Shown here piece after piece: positions 35,998 to 47,100 of a DNA stretch of 64,000 bases; within the stretch, counting starts at the first letter, position 1; each line of letters starts with the position of its first letter. This stretch comes from Hedera helix. Taxonomy: Eukaryota; Streptophyta; Magnoliopsida; Apiales; Araliaceae. A model generated the notes under the pieces. The model did no database searches. It saw only the letters and a program-made list of their open reading frames with translations, and was not told the origin of the DNA. The DNA lies in assembly GCA_947179155.2 (NCBI GenBank), contig OX359266.1:15213098-15277097 (forward strand), in the 5' to 3' direction. Position numbers and translations under genes: made by a program.

Positions 35998-38800
35998 ATG
36001 GGTAATTCGCTCTCATTTTCTCTTCGAGTTCCCACGTAGCTTCTTCAAGTGCGTGATTCCTCTAAAGTACTTTGACAGAATGAATTCTCTTATTCCTCAG
36101 CTTCTGTTCCTTCTTCTCAAGTATTTGGACAGGAACTTCCTCGTACAATAAGTCCTTCTCGACTTGTATTGGCTCATAGGATATAACGTGCTTGTAGTCT
36201 GGTTTGTACGGCCGCAACACTGACACATGAAATACATTGTGAATGTGCTCAAGTTCAGGAGGTAATGCTACCTCGTATGCCACTTCATAGACTCGCCTCA
36301 AGATCTCGAACGGTCTTATGAACCTAGGACTCAGCTTGCCCTTCTTACCAAATCGGATCTTCCCCTTCCAGGGAGATACCTTCAGAAATACGAAACTGCC
36401 CACGTCGAAATCCCTCTTTTGGCGATGCGAATCTGTGTACTTCTTCTGACGATCTTGAGCTGCTACTAGCCGATTTCTAATCAGTTGCACTGTGTCTGCA
36501 GTCTGTTGCACCATTTTAGGTCCAAGCAGTCTTCGCTCACCAACCTCGTCCCAACACAACGGTGTTCGACATTTTCTTCCATAAAACGCTTTGTATGGTG
36601 GCATACCGATACTAGTGTGATAGCTTTTATTGTAAGCGAACTCTACTAATGGCAAATGGTCATCCCAGCTGCCCTTTAAGTCCATCACGACCGCTCGGAA
36701 CATATCCTCCAAAGTCTGAATCGTTCGCTCGCTCTGGCCGTTAGTTTGAGGATGGTATGCTGTGCTTAACCTCAACTGTGTTCCCATTCTTGCCTGTAGA
36801 CTTCTCTAAAAATTTGACGTGAATCGCAGATCTCTGTCGGACACAATCGATACCGGCACTCTATGTCGCGACACTGTTTCTTTGACGTAAAGCTTCGCTA
36901 ACTGCTCCAAATTATACCGTATCCTGATAGTTAGAAAATGGGCTGAATTGGTCAGACGATCCACTATTACCCAGATGACATCTAAACCTTTATGTGTCGG
37001 TGACAAACCCACCACAAAGTCCATCGTGATGTGCTCCCACTTTCATTCCAGAATCTCTAGTGGTTAAAGTAGTCCGCTCGGCCGCTGATGCTCTGCTTTA
37101 ACCTGCTGGCATGTTAGACATCGATTGACGCACTCTGCCACTTCTTTCTTCATGTCCGGCCGCCAAAAGTACTACCGTAGATCCTGATACATTTTTGTAC
37201 TTCCGGGATGTACTGAGTACCTTGCACTGTGAGCTTCCTAAAGAATCTCTTCCCTTAATTCTGGATCCAACGGTACCTATACTCTCCCTTTAAACCTCAA
37301 CAACTCATTGCTATCAATCTTGTACTTAAGCTCTTCGCCTTCAGCAATTTGCTTCTTAATAATATCACAATCTTCGTCCTTTTCTTGAGCCTACTTGATT
37401 TTGTCTAATAAGGTCAGGCTCGCTGTCATGACAAATAGCTTCTCGTCCGTCTCCATCGGATACTTGATCTCCAACTCTAGACATTCAAAATCTCTCACCA
37501 ACTCTTCCTGAGGTATCAGCATCATCAATTTATCCCTGCCTTTTCTACTCAAGGCAACTGCTACTACATTGGCCTTGCCTGGATGGTACAAAATTTCACA
37601 ATCATAGTCCTTAATCAATTCTAACCATCGGCGCTACCTAATGTTTAACTCCTTCTGAGTGAAGATATATTTCAGACTTTTATGGTCTGTATATATCTCG
37701 CACTTCTCATCATATAGGTAATGTCTCCAAATCTTTAAGGCAAAAACTACTGCTACTAACTCCAGGTCATGAGTCGGATAACCTTTCTCATAGTCCTTTA
37801 GCTGACGTGAAGCGTACGCAATGACCTTGCAGTGTTACATCAAAACACAGCCTAGAGCCTTGTGTGATGCATCACTATACACTACGAAACCCCCCAGTGT
37901 CGTCCGGTAAAGCCAACACTGGTACCTGACTCAACCTCTTCTTTAACTCCATGAAACATTCTTCACACTTCTCTGTCCAAACAAACTTCATAGTCTTCCG
38001 GGTAAGATTGGTCAACGGTGATGCTATCTTCAAGAAATCCTAAATGAATCTCCGATAATATCCCGCTAACCCCAAGAAACTCGTAATCTCGGTTGGCATC
38101 TTCGACTGTTCCCAATTGATAACTGCCTCTACCTTCGCTGGATCCACTGAAACACCATCCTTGTCTATTACATGACCAAGAAACTGCACCCTCTGCAACC
38201 AAAATTCACACTTCAAAAACTTGGCGTACAACTTCTCCTTTCTCAAAGACTCCAATGCAATCTGTAAGTGTTCTGCATGCTCCTCATCTATCTTTGAATA
38301 CACCAAGATGTCATCGATGAATACGACCACGAACTTGTCCAAGTACTGCTTGAACACTCTGTTCATCATATCCATGAATGTTGCTAGTGTATTCGTTAGT
38401 CCAAATGACATTACCAGAAACTCAAAATGTCCATAACAAGTTCTGAATGCCGTCTTCGGGATATCCTCATCTCTCACCTCCAGTTAATGATAACCCGTCC
38501 TCAAATCTATTTTCAAGAAATATTTCGCTCCCTTAAGTTGATCAAACAGATCGTCAATTCTGGACAGCGGATATCTATTCTTAATTGTGACCTTGTTCAA
38601 CTCCTGGTAGTCGATACAAAGCCTCATCGAACCATCCTTCTTCTTTACGAATAGAACTAGCGCTCCCTAAGGTGACACGCTCGGTCGGATGTAACCTTTA
38701 TCCAACAACTCCTGCAACTGAACCATCAGTTCTTTCATCTTTAGCGGTGCCATACGGTACAGAGTCTTCGATATCGGTGCGGTTCCCGGTGCTCCACAAG
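35998..38800 (-). pseudogene. Ty3/gypsy pol: RT, RNase H, integrase, chromodomain-like tail
   Basis: Read from high to low coordinates. RT: APISKTLYRMAPLKMKEL at about 38785, RLCIDY, the catalytic VVFIDDILVYSK near 38310, FLGLAGYYRRFI near 38050. RNase H: YSDASHKALGCVLM near 37870, then YTDHKSLKYIF and ILYHPGKANVVAVALSRKG. Integrase: CLTCQQVKAEHQ near 37100, D in MDFVVGL, D in SDRDL, E in GQSERT, then GKIRFGKKGKLSP. Tail: RNHALEEATWELEEK. Stops include TAG at 36062, where the family has Trp in VLW. A C-run near 37890 shifts the frame between RT and RNase H. No protease precedes the RT. Decayed but nearly full length. Confidence 0.92.
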
Positions 38801-39754
38801 AGAAACACCCTCCTTTCATCTTCTTCGGGCATTGTGGGGCCAAGTGCCCCGACTGCCCGCAGCTATAGCAAACACTCTTGCCCTTCATGCATTCGCTCGT
38901 GTAATTCTTACCACAATTGTTACATATGCCAACTTTCTTAGCCACTCCTCCGGATTTGTTGCCTCCAGATGATTAACTCTCATTCCACTTCCTTTTATTG
39001 GGGTTGTTGCCTCCGCTGCTCCCCACCTTCTGCCCTTCATGACCTTTCTTCCTCTCCTAGTTGAATTTAGTCAGGGCCTCACTGCCACCCTCTGCAATGA
39101 TTTCCCTTTCCAACAGTTCTGCAAAACTCTTAATCTTTAATGCCGCCACAGAACGGTACACCCACGACTTCATTCCCAGCTCAAACCTCCGAGCCTTCCT
39201 AGCCTCAGTATCGACTTGATGAGTTGCAAACATTGCCAACTCATTAAACCTGGCCGCATAATCGGCCACAGACATGTTTCCCTGTTTTAACTAGAGGAAT
39301 TTCACATCCATTTCTTGCTGCATGCTTTCTGGGAAGTAGTTCTCTAGAAACATTTTCTTAAAGCGTTCCCAAGTAATAACGCCTTTTTCGGCACGACCCT
39401 TGTTGGCCTTCCACAAGTAGTTCGCCTCCCCCTTCATCACGAAGGTGGCAAAACTAGTCTTCTGTTCTTCGGCCACCCTAGCGACTTCAAACGCCTTCTC
39501 CATTTCCTTGATCCAAGTCTGTGCCTCGTCAGGTTTAGAGTTCCCTTGAACTCCGGTGGTCCAACCATTTTGAAGTCCTTGAAATTTGCCAAGTGCGCTG
39601 GCTGCGGTGCTGGTTGTACTACCACTGGTAGGGGTCTAGCTTGTATGGCTTCTGCCAACATCTCTGCAAACATCCTCATAGGATTGGGTTGATCCCCAAC
39701 CTCACTTTCTGACTCTACGACACGTTGATTGCATGGTCTACCTCTTGGCGGCAT
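38780..39754 (-). pseudogene. Ty3/gypsy gag with zinc knuckles, fused directly to RT
   Basis: Starts MPPRGRP at 39754. The capsid-like region follows (NFKDFKMVGPPEFKGT; then, after a frameshift near 39540, ITWERFKKMFLENYFPESM and VADYAARFNELAMFA). Zinc knuckles at 38800-38935: CNNCGKN (its His lost), a complete CYSCGQSGHLAPQC, and the first half of a third (CFSCGAPG). The third runs straight into GTAPISK, the beginning of RT, so the whole protease and the gag-pol linker are deleted. In-frame stops occur near 39290 and 39057. Gag packages element RNA into virus-like particles; this copy cannot. Confidence 0.88.
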
Positions 39755-40145
39755 AATTTGCTAAAGAGCAAATCTTAGACTTACGCTTATAATTCTACGC
39801 ATTATGTTAGCCAAATTAACAGTTAAAGTCAAAATTATATATCAAGCACATTTGATTTAAACAAAGAAATAACTGCATTTATATTCATATACGAATGTTT
39901 TAGTACAGACTCAACAAGTGGCATACTTCTATAAACGCTCAAGGCACAAGTTGCCTATCATCAACTATCCTCCAATAAACAAAAAGTGGGGATTATCTAT
40001 CCCTCTAATAGAACAAAAGTTAAGGTCTAATTGACGTTCTATGCATACATCACAACATAAGGATTTAGAACAGCTGAACCGTCCTTAATAGAAACAAAAG
40101 GTGGGACTCACTACTAATAGATAAAAATAAGATAACAACAACAAA
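39755..40145. other. Spacer between the accessory ORF and gag
   Basis: Non-coding, moderately AT-rich; nothing recognised on either strand. Confidence 0.5.
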
Positions 40146-41078
40146 TTACCGCCTGTAGCGACGAACAGTCCTGCGAACAGCCTTGCGTAAAGTCTGCTGG
40201 GCCAACTCATCCACTGTATGTCGACGAATCCAGCGTCGGCTGTTACCCGCCTCCCTGGGGTACCTCATAACACGATGCCTCAGTCAATCAAACAAAGTGT
40301 CAAGGGCATACTCCAAGATGTCGATCCTAGCGGATCCAACTCTAACCTCTCTCTCTAGGCTACTAACTCTCCTAGTGGACCTGAGTCATGCCTCCTACAT
40401 TTGCATCCTGTCAACTCTCTCCCTATCAAGCACAACCCCAATGGTTTGAAGAACTTTCTGACTCGCCATCTCCCTAGAGTCCAATCTCTCCACTGTCTGC
40501 CTCAGCTGACTATTCTGGATCATAAGTTGCTGCACAGTACAACCCATCTGTGGTACAACCTGCTCTAACTGCTAAACCATAGCCTGCAGCTCGGCCACAT
40601 CCATCTCTATCTGGTATGCCTCATCCCTATACATATTTTCCATCTGCTGATAGACAACGTTCTGTTCCTCCAGGTGAGTAACACGGGCCTCCCGCTACTC
40701 GACAATCTGCTCTAGATCCTCAATACGATTGGCGTACTCCATGAGTAAATCAGTCTGAAAATGATGGTAGACAAGAGATCCCTCCGTAGGTACCTCCTCA
40801 GCAGCTCCCTCAACCTCCATCTCTGTCTGGTCCTCCCCAAACTCCTCTCCCCAAGCAGGGTCATCCTCAAACTCAACAACATGATCCTGGTCGTCAAACC
40901 TCATAACACGACTTCTAATGAGCTCTGCGGTATCCCTACTATCGTCTTCCTCCAAGTCGGACTCTCCTACTAGTGATACAGGTGCAACGGATGCATATCC
41001 TACCAACTGCTGCGTATCCACTGGTATGTCAATGAATATCTCATCCTCTCAAGCTCCGCTCGTCTCACCTATAGTCAT
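40146..41078 (-). pseudogene. Accessory ORF between 5' LTR and gag, coiled-coil protein, about 310 codons
   Basis: From ATG at 41078 a single frame runs to TAA at 40148-40146. It has six in-frame stops and no frameshift. The first third is acidic (ESDLEEDDSRDTAELI, VVEFEDDPAWGEEFGED); the middle is a long heptad-like, Gln/Glu/Leu-rich coiled coil (RIEDLEQIVE, THLEEQNVVYQQMENMY, QNSQLRQTVERLDSRE); the end is very Arg-rich (LRKAVRRTVRRYRR). It lies between the primer-binding site and gag, on the element's sense strand. I do not recognise the family. Extra ORFs upstream of gag are known in some plant gypsy lineages such as Ogre, but this element otherwise looks like a chromovirus. The acidic-coil-basic plan could suit oligomerisation plus nucleic-acid binding; that is inference. 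Confidence 0.65.
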
Positions 41079-41298
41079 CCTACAACACAACAGAAAAACC
41101 AACATCAGTATAGCAATAAAATATATTCATTAATGAAATGAAATTATATTTCATTGGGTATGACTCAACTCAATGAATTCCCTAATTCATCAAAACCACA
41201 TATGATAAATTTCCCCGATTTATCTCCTACCACTCAATACGAGTTTACTACTAAGGTTATAACCTAGGTTTCACAATCCTAACGTTTATAACCTACAA

Positions 41299-41309
41299 CT
41301 CTGATACCA
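41299..41309 (-). promoter_or_regulatory. Primer-binding site of the gypsy element (tRNA-iMet type)
   Basis: On the minus strand TGGTATCAGAG, a few bases after the 5' LTR end GGGGGTGTCA (41315). Primes minus-strand DNA synthesis. Confidence 0.85.
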
Positions 41310-41314
41310 ACCTA

Positions 41315-41492
41315 TGACACCCCCAAATTTGGGCCCTAATTACCCGAATCTGGTCATCACGATCTAATACAAACATCCACCACTAAACAACATACAATAA
41401 CTAAATGCGGAATAATAAACATATGTTGTTTATGAAAAAGGTGATACTAGTCCCAAGATACGGTAACCTTACAACAAAAGTACATAAATACT
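41315..41492 (-). mobile_element. 5' LTR of the gypsy element, first 178 bases (interrupted)
   Basis: TGACACCCCCAAATTTGGGC at the left edge matches 33247 onward base for base with few differences. At AAATAC (41492) it is cut by another element and resumes at 55962 (ATACCCTTAATAAAG). In the uncut LTR (33405) the same words are contiguous. Confidence 0.9.
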
Positions 41493-44454
41493 TGTTAGTT
41501 CCCATGGACACAAAAATGATCTAGAAGGGGGGGGGGGGGGGGGGGTTTGAATAGATCCTTTAAAAAACTTTTTCTTTATAAAGTCGAAAGTATATTAGTT
41601 ATGATTAATAGAATCAATTCAGTTATAGCGGAATATACTTTAAGAACCCCTTCAAAGATGTGTGCATGATTTCAAACAATTATTTTAATCTACGGTATGG
41701 GTAATAGCAGATAAAATAGTTAGAATGCATAATGTAAAGACAGAAAGTAGATTACATAAGAGGTTTAAGTGGTTCAGAGACTAAACAACTCCTACTCCAC
41801 TCTTCTACTTCGACGAGTAGGAAATCCACTAATTTAGTCACTAAGACAAGGACACTCTGCCCTCCACAAGTCTAGCAGACTTGAGTTGTTTTTAGCCACT
41901 TAGGCAAGGATCCTTTGACCCTCCTCAAGTCCCGCATACATGAGTTATTTTTAGCCACCTAGGCAAGGATCCTTTGACCCTCCTCAAGCCCCGCAGACAT
42001 GAGTTGTTTTGTCAATTAAGACAAGGATCCTTTGATCCTCTTTGGTGTGTTGAATGCTTGTTGGGTTGTGCTGCTAAGATGAACTTTGATCTTCTTTATC
42101 TTCTGGTACTTAGCTACTACTTGTGATCAGTTTCTGGATGCCACTGATGTTTGTCGTTGATGCTCTTTTCCTTCTTCTGGTAATCTGTAGTTACCCTTGA
42201 TCACTTTTGATGTCCTGCTGAGTTCTTCAGATAAGTTTTATGCTCAGCAGTCCCTTAGAACACTTAGCCTTCCTGAATACAGAATCTCATTATGTTCTTC
42301 TTTTGCTCAAGGTGTTCTTGGCTTCTTTGGTCATTCGACTCTTAGCTCATATGCCAGCCCTTTGGCATTTTTAGTTTTTAGTAAAGCTTTTCAACAGATT
42401 AGGTCATGTATATTATTCTTGCTCTCACTTGTTACTTTCTTCTTTTCAGATTTGCTCTTTTGTAGATTATGAATAATCTTTCCATTGTAGATCTCCCTGT
42501 TGCAAATTCTCCCGTTGAAGTCTGTTTAGTTGCAGACTTCTTTATGAATACTTTATTCATTTAGTCAGAGTATTAGCGCTTTGCTGACTCTAACTTGTTG
42601 ACTTGTCTTCTTTACATCTAGAGAGAAATATGTCAGTCTTGGGTTCTTCCCAACCTGTAAAGAGATGGCAGGTCTTTCAGAGAAAACTACTGTTAAGACA
42701 TAACCTTCTGTTTCCTTGAGCCTGATGTGTGATACTTGAAATCTTTGCTCTGACACTCAGCACGCATAAGTCAGTATTCTGACATTTTTGTCTCCTACTA
42801 TAGCATATGCTTTAGATGTGTTGATGTTGATGTTTATGAAGTAATCAACCACTCATCTTGAGACTACTAGCTTAAGTGCTTTAACATCTTCAATCCTTGT
42901 TAGCACTTAAGCACTCTACGATCAATTCAGTTGTAGCATTTTACTTCTGATCGTTGAGTCATCTACTGGCTCTACTATGTAGCTCTACGATCTTGCTTGA
43001 CGTAGGCTTCTTTGTAGATCATAGAGTGGTTGACTGTACTAACTCTACGATCTTATCTAAGCCTTACTGTTCTGATGATATGCTTCTCATGCTCCGTGAT
43101 CTTCATTAAGCTTTATGTACATAGAGCATTGATTTATGATCTGGTTTAAGCTTTAGCAGGTGCTTTCTTTATCATAGAGGACTGCTCTATGAACTTCAGG
43201 TTTGGTCGAACTGCATGGTTCATAAGTCATAGAGGACTGCTCTACGTTTTCCAGTTGCTAGCTCTGCTTGACCTATATGTCATAGAGGACTGCTCTACGA
43301 ATCTTCAGGTGCCAGATCTTCTATCATTGATGACTGCTTTACGAGCTTCAGTTGTCAGATCTTTTATTGTTGAGGACTACTCTACGAACTTTAGTTTCAT
43401 TCTCTGCTGAATATTCAAAAGGTGTTTATGGCAAGTAGCTTTTGAATATCTTTAGCTCAACTCAACGATTGCTTGAACATTGTACTTCTGCGTTTGCTTT
43501 TTCACTCTACAACTTAGCTTTGCTACTTTACGATCTTGCCTATGCTGTAAGTCGTAGTGCAATCGTAGAGTTATGGTTTGAACTGCTCTATGATCTCTGT
43601 TAAGATTAGATGCTTTAGATGTACTCAGAGATCTTCGTTCAGTTTGTTTGACAACTCAAGGACAGCCTTCTGGACAATCTTTATGAGGTTTGTTGTCATG
43701 ACTCTAAATGTTCATGTAGAGGTTGCTCCTTGAATCTATTTGGTTCGTAAACTGGATAATGAAAATCATAGAGTGACTGACTGTATTGACTCTACGATCC
43801 CTAGAGTTAGCTTTACGATGCTGAGACAACTCTATGTTCTGCCGAGTGGACTCTTCAATCTGTCGAGCCTTATTCTGCGTTTTCCTGGCAGACTCTACGA
43901 TCTTCCTTTTCTTCTTTCTGAATGACTCTTCTCTTCTCAATCAGTCTTTGCCGATGGAGTTGGTGCTTGGATCTTCTGTTTGCTTGCCTATCATTCAGGG
44001 ACTTCATACTGATAATCTTTAGGTAGACAACTCTATGATACTGCTTTGGAAATGTGAGCGTATGACTGGCTATGCTGATGACTTGCAGACTTTACGATCG
44101 TGAGTGTAGTCTACGATTCTTGCTTTGACTCTCTTGCTAGACTGCTGTTCTTCTCGATCGATCAGGCCTATCTAATACAACTTAAGATCAACCTAATAAG
44201 TTTGATGTTTCTATTCATAGTGTTTGTACATTGTGATCTTTTGAAGGACTGTACAACACTATTAAATCATATCAGATCATCTTAACAAATTTGACCTTAT
44301 CAATCTAAGTCCTTTGAACATAATGTCTATTATCTATAAAGGACTTTACAACTTTTATCAATGCAGACATATTTGCATATTGATTCATTTATCTTTCAAT
44401 CACATCATCAAATCATATTAAGGAGGAATAACATTCACGTGCATATTCCAAACA
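41493..44454 (-). mobile_element. 3' LTR of a second non-autonomous LTR element, hairpin-rich
   Basis: On the minus strand TGTTTGGAATATGCACG (44454) to GGAACTAACA (41493), 2,962 bases. It matches 49761-49801 plus 53048-55961 closely by eye. Near the end it holds a run of 19 G (41527-41545) flanked by GATCTA and TAGATC. It also carries dispersed CTCTACGATC words and a row of hairpins near 43172-43400. ORFs inside (for example 42197-42472) recur in the other LTR because the LTRs are duplicates; they run antisense to the element and look fortuitous. Confidence 0.88.
43172..43400 (-). repeat. Five degenerate repeats of about 50 bases, several able to form 8 bp hairpins
   Basis: The first copy is TCATAGAG-GACTG-CTCTATGA (43172-43192). 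Further copies begin near 43227, 43280, 43326 and 43373, with changes such as CTCTACGA. In minus-strand (sense) RNA the common A/G difference becomes a G-U pair, so at least the copy at 43280 still folds. The same row occurs in the other LTR at about 54676-54900. Confidence 0.7.
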
Positions 44455-44466
44455 ATCTCCCCCTAT
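44455..44466 (-). promoter_or_regulatory. Polypurine tract of the second non-autonomous element
   Basis: On the minus strand AGGGGGAGAT abuts the LTR start TGTTTGG. Confidence 0.75.
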
Positions 44467-44694
44467 GATGACAAAAATACTAGATGCATATGTAAGAGAT
44501 GAATGAGTCTTAAGATACAGTGAGCTGCTGTATTACTTAGAACAGATAATATGAATGTCATTGATGAATGTTTAAATACAGATGACACGACATCCTAAAT
44601 TCTGGATCCAGATCATATTATTACAGTTTAAGATGTACCTTCCTTTGTACTTGTTGTTGCTGCTCATCTGTTAGTTCTGCTCCCCCTCAGCTGG

Positions 44695-45567
44695 TGACTT
44701 CATGTCTCCCCCTCAGCTGATGACTTCATGTCTTTTTCTTTTTCTGACTCCCCCTCAGTTCTTGCCTCCAAGGCTTCATCTTCTTGTTCTCTTTTCTGCT
44801 TCTTCTTGCTCTTCTCCTTTAGCTTCATTCGTCTATACTTGATCATCTTTCTCTTTTTCTCCCCCTTTTTATCATCAATCATCTGGGAGAGCTATTGGAT
44901 ATTTACCATAAGCTGCTCAATTAGGTAGGATGTGTTTCCAACTTTAATCTTCAGATCCTGCTGACTAAGCTCTATAGTCTAGGACAAAGATTGATTTAAA
45001 TTATCTATTTTCTCATAAAGAGATGCAATAGATTCTTCATTGTTCTTTCGAAGTTTCAGGATTTCTTTCTGTTGATTCTCTAAGGACTTCTGATATATCT
45101 GATCTTGTTGAAGGAGCTTGATAGATATGTCTGAAAAAGATACTTGCATTTCCTTGTGGAATTCTTCTCCCCCAGAGGTAGCCTTTGTTGTAGTAGAAGT
45201 CTTGAAGATGTTCTCAAAAGCAGTGATTGTATCAAAGAAATCATTGTTCGATGAAGAAGGAACATCAGAGGGTGTCTTAGAATACTTGGCAGAGACTGGT
45301 TTGTTGCAGTCGTAGAGTCAGGATGCTTTACGACCATTGACTCCATGAGTCTATTTTCTTTTGACCTTCATCTTGATTTACCAACAGTAAATAAGGAATG
45401 AATATACTTTCTGCATGGCGATAGGCTTTGAAGTGTTGAAGATGTTTGATCAGTAGAGTTGGAAAGGATTGAACTCTTGGGAAGTTCTGAGAAACCATCT
45501 TTAGATTAGGAAAGTATGAATAACACCAGCTGATGAAGCTTGTATCTCTGAAATGAATAGCTTTTAA
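44695..45567 (-). pseudogene. Decayed continuation of the element's ORF: coiled coil and Lys/Glu-rich tail
   Basis: After the TAG at 45568 the same frame stays open for about 75 codons (LKAIHFRDTSFISWCYSYF...). A frameshift near 45300 follows, then a frame reading KPVSAKYSKTPSDVPSSS, a coiled coil (QVSFSDISIKLLQQDQIYQK, LENQQKEILKLRKNNEES) and a charged end (KKGEKKRKMIKYRRMKLKEK, EGESEKEKDMKS) that stops near 44698. Two further stops interrupt it. The parent protein was therefore probably near 800 residues, of which the first 510 remain open. Confidence 0.6.
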
Positions 45568-47100
45568 CTAGGGCATCCATGGGTAGAACCTTGTTAACTC
45601 CTGACCCTTATGGTCATATAGAACTGTAGTTCGATCTAGTTCTATGTCTTGAAAATTGCTCAGTAGTTCTTCCATTATTATTGAAGCAATTCTGATTTGA
45701 TCATTTCCATGATCTATCCATTTCTTTGGCAACTCAGCACCTGGCTTCTCAATTGCTTCTAGTATAATCCTCCTACGAATACCTGATGATGAGGCTTCTG
45801 GAACAGGATGATCATATCTTTCTGACTCAGTATTTTCAGAGCTAGAGTCCTTTTGTGCTTCATCCTTGAATACTGCTTCCTTTCCTTTTCCTTTATCAGT
45901 CTCTTTAGCCTCAGAACCTAATTCCTTTATATTCTCATCATTTGATGCTTTAACTGGCTCAGCAGTTGTTTCTTCTAACTGTTCTTCATTTCTTATAATA
46001 ACATTATCTTCTCTTGATTCATCAACAGTTTCTTCAGTAAAAGTCTCCTCATTATCTGATTTTGACTCACTTGGAGTCACTCCTTCATCTACCAACACAT
46101 CCTCACTTTCATCACTAAGATCAATAATCTTAGGTTGAGCTCCTCCTTTACTTTTCTGCCCTAGGAATTTTATCATTTGTTTAAGACGAGCAATTTGTCT
46201 TTTTGCTGGCTTGATCTTCTCAGCCTTCAACTTCTTGTTGGATGATTTTGGTGAAAAGAATCCAGTGGGTAGAGACTCATCATATTGTGATGAATCATCT
46301 TCCCTTGTACATTTTTTCCTTTTTCCTTTGTTTTCTTTTGAAGCCTTCTTGCTACTGCTGGGCATCCTTAATCTTTTATTTTCCATGGGATTCTTCTTCC
46401 AGTTGTCAAACAGTTTAGGAGACATGACCTTGTGGATATTTAAGGCTTCTCCTTCATCGACTCCAATCTTATTTTGCAATTTCTTCTTCAGGATGATGCT
46501 TAAGAATCTTCCATAGAATACCTTTGAGATTGACTTCCCTGGAGCCTTTAATTTCCCAACTTCTTTGACTAACCAATCATACAGTATAGCACCAAAGTTT
46601 ATCTTCTTCTTCATGACAATGGCAGACATGATTCTTAGTTGAGGATTACTTACCGTGTCATGAGCGGTATCTTTGCATAAGATACATTTGCCTACTATCT
46701 CTGCCAGGAACTCAAACTCTTCTGGAAACTCATTTTTCTTCATACCCTTGAGTTGTGGATTCTTCACATACCCCATCAACCTCATTCCTTCAACTGTATC
46801 TATTTCTTCGAGAGATGATGAATCTTCAATGGTGATTCCCAGACATTTGTTGATTTCGGTATCATCTATCTTGAGTTTTTCTCCTCTAACTTTTGAAACC
46901 AACTTATCATCGTTTATTACTACGTTCTGATATAACACTTTTACCAGACCCGAGTAGACTTTGGTGTTAGCCTCCAAATATTCTAAGAACCCAGCTTCCC
47001 GTACGCTCGTTAGAATATCCTTGAATTTGTTTTCAGAAGACTCAAACTTATCGAAGCCGAGTTGGATGCCTGAAACAACTTGACAGTTTTCCATAACCAT
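45568..47100 (-). CDS. 510-residue ORF of the non-autonomous element; possible plant-transposon-type domain
   Basis: A single long open frame on the element's sense strand, with no gag, protease, RT or integrase motif. Residues about 20-215 look folded (EAGFLEYLEANTKVYSGLVK, VRGEKLKIDDTEINKCLGI, LRIMSAIVMKKKINFGAILY, ISKVFYGRFLSIILKKKL). This resembles the 'putative plant transposon protein' domain common in plant repeat annotations, from memory and unverified. Residues about 240-330 are Lys/Ser-rich, 330-440 strongly acidic with Glu/Ser/Thr, and the end is ordered again (IRRRIILEAIEKPGAEL, YDHKGQELTRFYPWMP). The stop is probably premature, since homologous-looking frame follows it. It may be translated from the element RNA, but no function can be assigned. 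Confidence 0.55.
   Translation of the reverse strand: MVMENCQVVSGIQLGFDKFESSENKFKDILTSVREAGFLEYLEANTKVYSGLVKVLYQNVVINDDKLVSKVRGEKLKIDDTEINKCLGITIEDSSSLEEIDTVEGMRLMGYVKNPQLKGMKKNEFPEEFEFLAEIVGKCILCKDTAHDTVSNPQLRIMSAIVMKKKINFGAILYDWLVKEVGKLKAPGKSISKVFYGRFLSIILKKKLQNKIGVDEGEALNIHKVMSPKLFDNWKKNPMENKRLRMPSSSKKASKENKGKRKKCTREDDSSQYDESLPTGFFSPKSSNKKLKAEKIKPAKRQIARLKQMIKFLGQKSKGGAQPKIIDLSDESEDVLVDEGVTPSESKSDNEETFTEETVDESREDNVIIRNEEQLEETTAEPVKASNDENIKELGSEAKETDKGKGKEAVFKDEAQKDSSSENTESERYDHPVPEASSSGIRRRIILEAIEKPGAELPKKWIDHGNDQIRIASIIMEELLSNFQDIELDRTTVLYDHKGQELTRFYPWMP

Noticed and set aside
37963..38202. Separate 79-codon minus-strand ORF
   Set aside because: Out-of-frame reading of the gypsy RT region; the RT reads in another frame at the same place.
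42197..42472. 91-codon ORF shared with 53705-53980
   Set aside because: Same reason: LTR duplicates, antisense to the element, no domain.
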